From: Terebella lapidaria
Taxonomy: Eukaryota; Annelida; Polychaeta; Terebellida; Terebellidae
Reading direction: 5' to 3'
Length of the DNA: 64,000 nt
Assembly: GCA_949152475.1 (NCBI GenBank)
Contig: OX424560.1
Span: 19,345,106 to 19,409,105 of the forward strand
Shown: one piece after another, positions 56,641-64,000 of the stretch
Layout: each line of letters begins with the position of its first letter
How positions within the stretch are numbered: position 1 is the stretch's first letter
Translations under genes and position numbers: made by a program
Notes under the pieces: model-generated
What the model was told of the DNA's origin: nothing
Database searches by the model: none
Seen by the model: the letters and a program-made list of their open reading frames with translations, nothing else

Positions 56641-58070
56641 TTTTAGTAAATAAACCTGGAAGGGCGAGGGTCTCCAATCTCTGATTGTCTCGTTGTCCAT
56701 GCTGAATGAATAGTGTGTGTTTGTCCGGGCCGCGGGCCGGGATATACTAAAAACGCACTAATTTCAGCTGGTTCCGTTTTGCGAGGTCTCCCGCAGTGAC
56801 GGGCAGGGAGAGATTCCACGGTGGACATACGTTGCGCGCTATTATGCGGGCTTCGCCCGTTTACTATGCTGTGAACTGTAGTTCCTAATGTCAGATGTCA
56901 GGGATGTTTGTGTGGTACAGCGGGGGTCGCAAATATTGTCACTCTGTTTGCCCAGGCAGTGATTTTTTGCACGCGCTGATATAACGCTGATGTAATAGAA
57001 TCATATTAGAATCGCACTTAGAATAGGATATAAGCATATGCGCATAAAAAAAAAACCTGGACTCGAGCACTGGGAAATAATAGGCGAGATATTAATTTAA
57101 TTCATAAATAAAAAAAAACAGCAAAACCATTCCTACTATTCTGTAACTTGTTACTTGTTTTTAATATTAATGCTTGTCCAGATCTACGAGTGATGTGTAT
57201 GTATGGTAAGTGAATGCATAGCTGCAATTGATGTAATTTCCATGTAACCTTCCCGTGACCTGTGGGTCATTTCGTCCCATGTTTGAATGAATATGGCTTT
57301 TGTGCTTTAAACCAACTACTAAAACACCATCGGTTATATTAGTTTATTGGAAATGATGCGTATTAGGAGTTAAATCACATTGCTTGCTGAGACGAACATA
57401 CTCTCTTACTCTACATGTAATAACCTACACATACATATTCTTGGATGTGTTGAGCAAATAGCACTGCCCAGAATATCAATATTAAATGCCATGTGCCTTT
57501 TCCCAGGGAAGTTATCTAATGACATGACCTGAGAGTAGCTGACAACATGCATGTATGTATTTAATAAAACAATGGTATTTGGGGCGGAGGGGGTATACGG
57601 CACTTGAAGTTTTAGCATGTCCACATCGAAAATTATGTTTCTTCTTCATACAACTATAGGATTTTGTCAATGCAATCCCATCGACAATATGTATACTATC
57701 ACTACTGAACAAATCAAAATATATACAGTAAAGTAGTGTCATTCTCTTATAGAAATATATTCCAGTTTCCGGGATTTCACCATCAACTCCACTCTGTACA
57801 ATTTGTTATAAGAAGCTTTGATTTGTGAGAATAAAAAAAATTGTCAATATGAACTCGTTATTATATTTAAACTCGAAGCACCAACTCAGTTCATTAAACA
57901 GAAGTATATGTAATATATATTGTATGTTCAATATAAACAACAAGTGAACAATCTCGAAAATAATGGGTTTGCTAACCAGCAACCGATAGAGGGTTCCACA
58001 TGAGAAGATAAAGCTGAATGATGACAATAACCAAAGTAACAAAAGCGTCAGCTTCGAGTCATTAAAATAA
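56641..58070. other. Intergenic region downstream of the vWA gene
   Basis: No supported gene. A GC-rich island at about 56,650-56,880, including GTCCGGGCCGCGGGCCGG, stands out from the AT-rich surroundings and may be a piece of an unrecognised repeat. The vWA gene's 3' untranslated region should start just below 58071, but I could not place its poly(A) signal with confidence. Confidence 0.4.
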
Positions 58071-59042
58071 TTAACTACAGATTCCCCGCAAGAACTGGTC
58101 TGCAGCAGAGGTGCCCTCCGCCAAGTTATTGACCATGTACACACAGCGCTGGTCAGATGGATTCCGTGGCTCAGCAATAGCGTTGACCTCGTTCATGTCC
58201 ACTTGGCCGCCGATACCAAAGACACAGATGTCAGCCTTGCTCTTGAGACTGTCAGCTTCGGGGACAGTCTGATCTCGGTTGATATTGCTTCCTCCATCGG
58301 TCAGCAGAAGCACCTGTTATATGAGGATATAACGATACCAATTATCATCAATGAACTACAAACATAAACCAGTAGTACAGTTATCGTTTTGGGTGATTAA
58401 CCTGAAATCCACAAAGCTAACAAGGTAATGACGCAATACATACCCTGTTAGGTACAAACTGTCTGTCCCCACGCCTGTCGATCAGGACACGGTCGTTGGC
58501 CAATCGGAGGGCGGCAGCAGTGTGTGTACGACCTCCACGCCTGGAGCACACCACGGCAGTGATGTAGTCCGACTGTGACTGCAACATACAGAAATGCAGA
58601 TGTTCCATCATTCAGATCAATTGAAAATGGAATCTTCACAGAAGGATTCATTTTTCCAGGAAAACAATACCATTTCATCATGGTGTGCTTTCCACCAGGG
58701 GTCAACTCCGCAAAGAAAAATATTATCTTTTTCTTTCAATATTACTACCTCACATCAGGGTATCGTGCCACAAATATCAACAGAAAAAACCCTACGGATA
58801 CAGTGCAGGAATACTAGATTTCAATGAATATGACTACGCGTCACTTACAGCATAGTCATCCAAGTAGAACTCGACCATGGCGTCAGTGGAGTAGGTGACA
58901 AGCGCCACGCGGGCGTTTCCGAACTGGAAGTTGAGACCGTAGATGACATTCCTGATGATGTTCATCCCGACCGTGCATACGTCCTCGACAGATCCAGAGA
59001 TGTCCAAGATGAACACGATGTCGTACTGTGCATTACACGGTC
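58071..59042 (-). CDS. vWA domain 3 and C-terminus (three exons)
   Basis: Exons 59042-58849 (donor GTAAGT), 58578-58444 (donor GTATGT) and 58313-58071. The MIDAS residues are in [17 protein letters not shown] and LLLTDGGS. Domain length is about 190 residues. The protein ends seven residues after the final helix ([12 protein letters not shown], stop), so there is no coiled coil or membrane anchor after the domain, unlike vertebrate matrilins. Confidence 0.9.
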
Positions 59043-62000
59043 CTGCGTTCGTGTAATGAGAAGATATTTTTGGAATTTCAAACACAAGATAAATGCAACG
59101 AGATTGACAAAGCGTCACGGTGATCAGAAATGCATATGTGATGTCAAATATATGGCCATGATTTGTGGAAGGGAAAAAAACATGGTACCATTAGAAACCA
59201 ATTGGTAAGTTCTGTATACCTCGCTCGCAATTGCGCCCAGTGTTGCCTGAGGTGCAGACACACTGGTAGGACCACATGCCATCAATACAGGTCCCGCCAT
59301 TCTGGCACGGCATCGGGTCACAGTCGTCGAAATCTTATTAATAATAATGATAATATCAATGTGAGTATGTCAACGTGAGACTTGTGGTAAGTGCCACTAG
59401 CTTGTTTTTTTTTTGTTAGACTATACTTTAGTAAATAAGAATGCCAGCGTTTCTTTCCAGCGTCGTGTAAAAAATATCTCTTTTCCTGAGTGTTACTTGT
59501 CTTCTCGTAACTCACCATTACAGGTTGTGCTGATCATGGGGGAGACCAACTCATCCACGTTGTTGAATGATGGGACTGTGGCCACGTTCATATCGATAGG
59601 TGAACTGGCGATAGCTGGAAATGGAATACAGGTGAATTGGTGTATTTGTGATATACCTTTCCATGGAATTGTCATTAAAAGATTATCGACAGATATTCAT
59701 CGATAGATACTCAAACTGTGAAATGACGGGGAATGTCTAAGGGGAATTATTATCTTTTGCACATACAAATAACCTTACTATGTCGGCGTATATGTCAGAT
59801 AACATTAGCTGAGAATCAGTCGAATGATTGAAAGATTTCTACACAATATGGACGGGTCTTCAGATATGACTGTCACATAAAAAAATGAATTATACCGTTG
59901 AGTTCGAACATGTTAAGGTCCCGTCCCACAGCAATGACGCTGATCTGCTTTCCAGTCACTTTGCACGAGATAGCCATCCTAGCGGTGTCCTCCACCCGTA
60001 TGTTGGCGCCACCATCGCTGAACAACAGGATATGGTCCGCAACATTGGATCGGTCACCTTTGTAGATTCCAAAAGATAGCATTTATTTTCATTTCATAAG
60101 AAAGAACAACAGTGACACATATTTCACAAGTCATTTTGCAGTCTGATTTGAAATATAAATGTGTGACCCAGACACACATATATTCACCTCGTTGGCCAAA
60201 GACATCAGAACAGCCAAGCTCCAAGGCGCCAGCGATGTTCGTTTTCGCGCCTGTCCACTGTATCCTATAGACTGCTTCCTGCATATGGATCAAAAGAGGG
60301 CTTTAATGGGTGATATAATCCCTCGCCCCACAAAATAAATCCCAAGTGCCTAGAGAGGCTCTATATGAGGCATACACTCCGCACTTGGGCGATAATTGGT
60401 AGTATAACCTACAACTACACATTATATTATTATTTTTCTGTGACATTCTTGCTCGAGCCCTGAATGACATGATTCTGTTTCAATTACAGTGGGACCTCCT
60501 GAGCAAACTTCCATACCGGAGATCGAAAGTGATCTGACGATTTGAAAATAATGCTTTATTTTCAATGCAATCATAAGATCAGACATTGCCAAAAGATTTA
60601 AAATCTTTTTCGAAACCAAACCAAAAGCAACTACATAATTGCCACAATTTCTGTGTTCATTGCAAGCTTGGTCCTCTGGTTTTTACCAAATATGCCAAGG
60701 ATCAAGCCACGTTGATGTCAATTGGTTCTTTTTAATAATAAAATATAATCATTTAGCCAGGTTTCACCACTGGCTGTTTTGTAAAGATTTACTAAACCTA
60801 AAGGTGAGCCCTCGCAGTTGTGTGGAAGTTTCCGTTTCAGCTACCGTTATATCTTGGCGCTTGGTGTAGGTATCAAAGTAGAAGTCCACTCTAGCTGTGT
60901 CGCTGAAGGACACGGCCGCCACCCTCGTCTTGCCGTTGGCGAGTTCGAGGTCCTTCAGGAAGTTAGACACGGTTCTCTTGATGTCAATGAATCGCTCTCG
61001 ACGAATGCTGCCAGATCGGTCGATGATCAGCAGGATGTCCATCTGACCATCACAAGCTGATCGAACAGAAAGAGAGGTTGCCTTGAATGTCACGTGATCA
61101 AATACGCACATTCCAACTTTCACCCATAATGGTGGATATTACAGCGTGTATAAGGGCCGAGTTCACAAAGAATTCAAATATAATTGTGCCGGCTAAGTGT
61201 ATGGTTTAGCTCACCAGCTACTATGCTGAATGTTATACCTGGTCGCCTGAAATATTTTCAAATGTATTGGTTAAGAAGGAATGACTCCAAATATACATGC
61301 CTCTCTCGCAGCTATTTCCCGTGAAACCTCTCGGGCAAATGCACTCAAATCCGTTGATAAGGTCTCGACAGATTCCTCCATTCAGACACGGGTTCGGCTC
61401 ACAATTGTCTATGTCTGCACAGACGATGATATTAATTTGGATTAATGAGCAAAAATAAACCCGCTAAGATGTGTCAAAATACAAAGAAAAAGTTCACCAT
61501 CCATCGTTTTTGCTTAAGAGAATGATGATGGAGCTTCTGGATGAGCAACGCCGTACGTACTGTTGCACAGGGCATCTCGGATATCGTTCCTGATGTTGAG
61601 TAGGTTCTCAAATCGCGTGATGCTATAGTAGTTGGCCTCGGTGGGCTCAGACACGATGGCTCGGAGTTCATCCTCACGGATGTTTGGTCCCACGCCAACA
61701 GCGGTCAGGTAGATGTTATCATCACGCGTGGAGATAGCCTCCGCCCAGGTCCGGAGCGGCTCGGTGGATCGCCCGTCCGTAATCACGAGACCACAGCGGC
61801 CCTTCTCGCTGTCTGGGACTAGGGGGTGTTTTTGTTTTGTTTTATTGGTGACTTTATCATCAGAACCAGCGACGTATTGTAGGTTGGTACACATTTTGTT
61901 TTGTTCCGTTTGGACCTATTTCATAAGCTTAGCAATATTTTGAAAATTTGTTTGTGATATATATGTATTCCTACACATATACGTACCATTTACCGGGTTG

Positions 62001-64000
62001 TACATCGTATCTCTCATGTACGACAGGGCCCCACCCGTGTTCGTGATGCCGCCGTTGTAGAAAGGGATCGTCATTCCGTCAATGGTGCCTCTCATCGTCG
62101 TGTATTCTCTTAGGTTGAAGTAGCTCTGGAAGTTTACATAATTGAGAAATCAACGCACTTCTTTCTTTCTCCTGTTTTGTTCCTCTATAATGACTTGACG
62201 TAAGCGAAGAGCATATAGTATCGATGTAGGTTAAGCTCATTTTATAAAGATAGCCCAAGGGCTAAGATAAGTTACCGGACAATATATATTATCATATATA
62301 ATAGCTTTTATATATAATAGCTATTTTATATTGTGGCCTCGAAAATAAGGTCAAGGTCAAATTTAAAGTCATGAGAGTATTCAGCATGTTTGATTCCTTC
62401 TACGTTCACAATTGCTTACTAAGCTGTAAATTCAGTACTATGAGAGATATTAGTCATTATGTCCTGTGACACTGAAATTGAAATCGAAAGTCAAATTAAA
62501 AGTCATCAGAATATTCAGCATATATCATTTGCTGTATGTCCACAACAGAATCCTAAGTTGTAAATTTGATGATAAACAAGATATTAGCCAAGTTGTCCTG
62601 TGATACCTTGAAAATGAGGTCAAAGTTCAAATTCAAGGTCGTGACAATATTCAGCATATATATCATTTCTTATTTTTCCACAATTAATTCCTGATCTGTA
62701 TAGTTGATAATGAGCGAAATATTAGCCATTCTGTACTCTGACCTTGAAAATGAGGTCAAAGTTCAAATTCGAAGTCATGACAATATTCAGCATATTTCAT
62801 TTTTGTATTTGTCCACAATTGACTCTCAAGTCGATAATAAGCGAGATATTAGCCATTTTGTGCCTGACCCTGAAAATTAGGTCAAAGGTCAAATTCAAGG
62901 TCATCAAAATATTCGGCATACATCATTTCCTATACGTCCACAATTTAGTCCCAAGCTGTAAAATGGATAATAAGCGAGATATTAGCCGTTTTGTTCTTCG
63001 ACCTTGAAAATGAGGTCAAATGTCAAATTCAAGGTCATCAGAATATCCGGATTGTATCATTTCCTATATGTGCACAATTGATTCCTAAGCTGTAAAGTCG
63101 ATAATAAGCGAGATATTAACCATTTTGTGCTCTGACCTTGAAAATGAGGTCGAAGGTCAAATTCAAGGTCATGACAATAATCAGCATATATCATTTCCTG
63201 TGTGTCTATAATTGATTCCTAGTCTCTAATCTCAATAATAAGTGAGATATTAGGCATTATGCGTCCCATTATAAAGCATAGGAGAATTCAACATGGGAAA
63301 GTCCTATTTGGGACCCTTCGAGAACATGAAAATGGCCGCCACATACAGACCGGCGATTCAGGGGCAACGAAACTTATACATATCAAAGAGGAAATCGAAA
63401 AACGAAAAAAACACCCTCTTGAAATATTTTTAAGTATTTTTTTGCAAAATTTCAAAAAGATCCGATCGTAAACTTTAAAGATAAAAATGTGGACGGACGA
63501 CGCCGACGACGGACGCAACACCATGCCAACAGGTTATCGGACCATAGTTCAGGTAGCCTATAAACATTTTGATATCATGGCAGTCAATAAAGTATTATGA
63601 ACCTGCTCCAGTCCAATAGTCTCACCGTAACTTCAGTCCCATACGTGAGCATGGACACGGACATGCCATTGCCGACTGGAAGATCCTTGACCACCGCCTT
63701 TGCGAAGTCCACAACACGCTCGAAGTTGTCTTTGCCGATACTGCCGGAGGCGTCGATGGCGATGGAGAGGTAGCATGGTACCTGGCAGACTGGACGTGAA
63801 GGAACAACAAATTTACCCACCAAAGAGTTTGATAACTATCATGAGGATGCAGGCAAAAATCGAATGTTGAGAAAAAAACACTCCCTTTTTGACGAAGATC
63901 TTCTATGTTACGTTTATGAATTTAGCGCAAGTGCTCTTACCGAACTCTATCATTTCACTATAACAGTCAGATATACCACTCGAAAAGTTGCTACAGCTAA
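58071..64000 (-). CDS. Secreted vWA/EGF protein (matrilin-like), 3' part
   Basis: A multi-exon gene cut by the window end. Exons in transcript order: 64000-63941 (partial), 63789-63626, 62125-61987, 61812-61561, 61414-61301, 61056-60845, 60278-60188, 60057-59896, 59614-59516, 59333-59220, 59042-58849, 58578-58444, 58313-58071 (stop TAA). All junctions agree in phase. Introns are GT-AG except one GC-AG. The product reads vWA-EGF-vWA-EGF-vWA and ends right after the last vWA (FLRGICS). The vWA domains bind matrix ligands through Mg2+ at MIDAS sites and the EGF modules act as spacers, so an extracellular matrix or secreted adhesion protein is likely. Matrilin, collagen VI-like or shell/cuticle matrix vWA proteins are the nearest kinds. 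The N-terminus and signal peptide lie outside the window. Confidence 0.88.
59220..59333 (-). CDS. EGF-like domain 2
   Basis: A 114-base phase 1-1 exon encoding [18 protein letters not shown] through [17 protein letters not shown]. It has six cysteines and the hydroxylation-type [12 protein letters not shown]. The donor is GTATAC and the acceptor AG at 59334-59335. Confidence 0.88.
59516..61056 (-). CDS. vWA domain 2 (four exons)
   Basis: Exons 61056-60845, 60278-60188, 60057-59896 and 59614-59516. The MIDAS residues are in DRSGSIR (first exon), TNIAGAL (second) and LFSDGGAN (third). The last exon, [18 protein letters not shown] to STTCN, closes the domain with a cysteine. Length is about 187 residues and phases are consistent (0 into the second exon, 1 at the other junctions). 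Confidence 0.88.
61301..61414 (-). CDS. EGF-like domain 1
   Basis: A 114-base phase 1-1 exon encoding [16 protein letters not shown] through [17 protein letters not shown]. It has six cysteines in the EGF pattern. The [12 protein letters not shown] part fits the Asp/Asn hydroxylation and calcium-binding consensus (C-x-[DN]-x4-[FY]-x-C-x-C). The donor is GCATGT rather than GT; the exon length equals that of the second EGF exon (114 bases), which supports this boundary. Confidence 0.88.
61561..63789 (-). CDS. vWA domain 1 (three exons)
   Basis: Exons 63789-63626, 62125-61987 and 61812-61561. The first reads [19 protein letters not shown], with the MIDAS DxSxS as DASGS, and ends GTEVT before donor GTGAGA. 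The second, [13 protein letters not shown] to NPVN, carries the MIDAS Thr region ITNTGGAL. The third has the MIDAS Asp in LVITDGRS and ends RDALCN. The total is about 184 residues, the normal vWA length. The second half is one exon here but two in domain 2. The intron 63625-62126 contains the 133-bp repeats. Confidence 0.85.
62336..63250. repeat. Intronic 133-bp tandem repeat, about seven copies
   Basis: CCTTGAAAATGAGGTCAAAG or a variant recurs near 62336, 62472, 62607, 62743, 62870, 63002 and 63137 (spacing 127-136). Units also share ATTCAGCATATATCATTTCC, GTCCACAATTGATTCC and GAGATATTAGCCATT. The array lies inside intron 62126-63625 of the vWA gene. Divergence is moderate, so it is an old array. 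Confidence 0.88.
63255..63540. repeat. Dispersed repeat remnant in the intron
   Basis: Ends GGACGGACGACGCCGACGAC then GGACGCAACACCATGCC, a style of 3' terminus seen in dispersed repeats of marine invertebrates. No coding frame. Family not identified. Confidence 0.4.
63941..64000 (-). CDS. vWA gene: partial upstream exon
   Basis: About 20 residues, [19 protein letters not shown], ending in phase 1 before the donor GTAAGA. Three cysteines in a short space suggest the end of a small disulfide-rich module upstream of the first vWA domain, but too little is visible to name it. The exon continues beyond the window. Confidence 0.6.

Noticed and set aside
63584-63625. Extending the first vWA exon past GTEVT to include VRLLDWS
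   Set aside because: A GTGAGA donor after GTEVT keeps phase 0 with the next exon, and SYFNLREY then fits the vWA pattern; the longer version breaks the phase.

Overview
The window is eukaryotic nuclear DNA, most likely from a marine invertebrate. It holds one intron-split extracellular vWA/EGF gene with GT-AG introns, many small inverted-repeat elements, minisatellites, a LINE and several Ty3/Gypsy-type LTR elements. The base composition, the many ACATGTACATGT-like words and the GACCTTGAAAATGAGGTCA intronic repeats suit a lophotrochozoan or another marine invertebrate. The sequence alone does not fix the phylum or species. No prokaryotic operon, rRNA, tRNA or CRISPR array was seen.

Layout. 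1-20,530 has no gene I can support and is dense in repeats. It contains a 2.9 kb element with about 55-bp terminal inverted repeats (1163-4047), and a 4.7 kb foldback whose arms are each built of about five 365-bp units (4348-9057). There is also a 24-copy 62-bp minisatellite (10091-11571), several copies of a roughly 125-bp MITE that begins and ends with GGCCCA..TAGCGC, a probable solo LTR (16363-17742) and an antisense LTR remnant (17755-18257). One MITE copy has grown into a 7-unit array (18267-18897).

20,537-55,400 is a single 5'-truncated LINE split by LTR-element insertions. The first is a 25.8 kb tandem Ty3/Gypsy array, LTR-internal-LTR-internal-LTR (20823-46668), flanked by CTAG on both sides. 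Its two 12,546-bp units differ by roughly 30 bases by eye, so the duplication is young. Each unit has gag, pol and a cluster of extra ORFs 3' of the integrase. Sixteen bases further into the LINE lies a second, minus-strand Ty3/Gypsy element (about 46689-54840), incomplete at its 5' end but with a long open pol. The LINE then resumes and ends at 55269 with an AATAAA and an (AT)n tail. Degenerate tandem repeats follow (about 55,560-56,640).

58,071-64,000 (minus strand) is the one host gene. It is the 3' part of a secreted, matrilin-like protein read from 13 exons as vWA-EGF-vWA-EGF-vWA-stop, with all three MIDAS motifs intact. The exon boundaries agree in phase throughout. One intron uses a GC donor, and another holds about seven copies of a 133-bp repeat carrying DR1-type nuclear-receptor half-sites. 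The mobile elements and the host gene share no function. The interest of the window lies in the element biology: foldback, MITE-seeded satellite, tandem LTR array, extra 3' ORFs and a strand-biased word.
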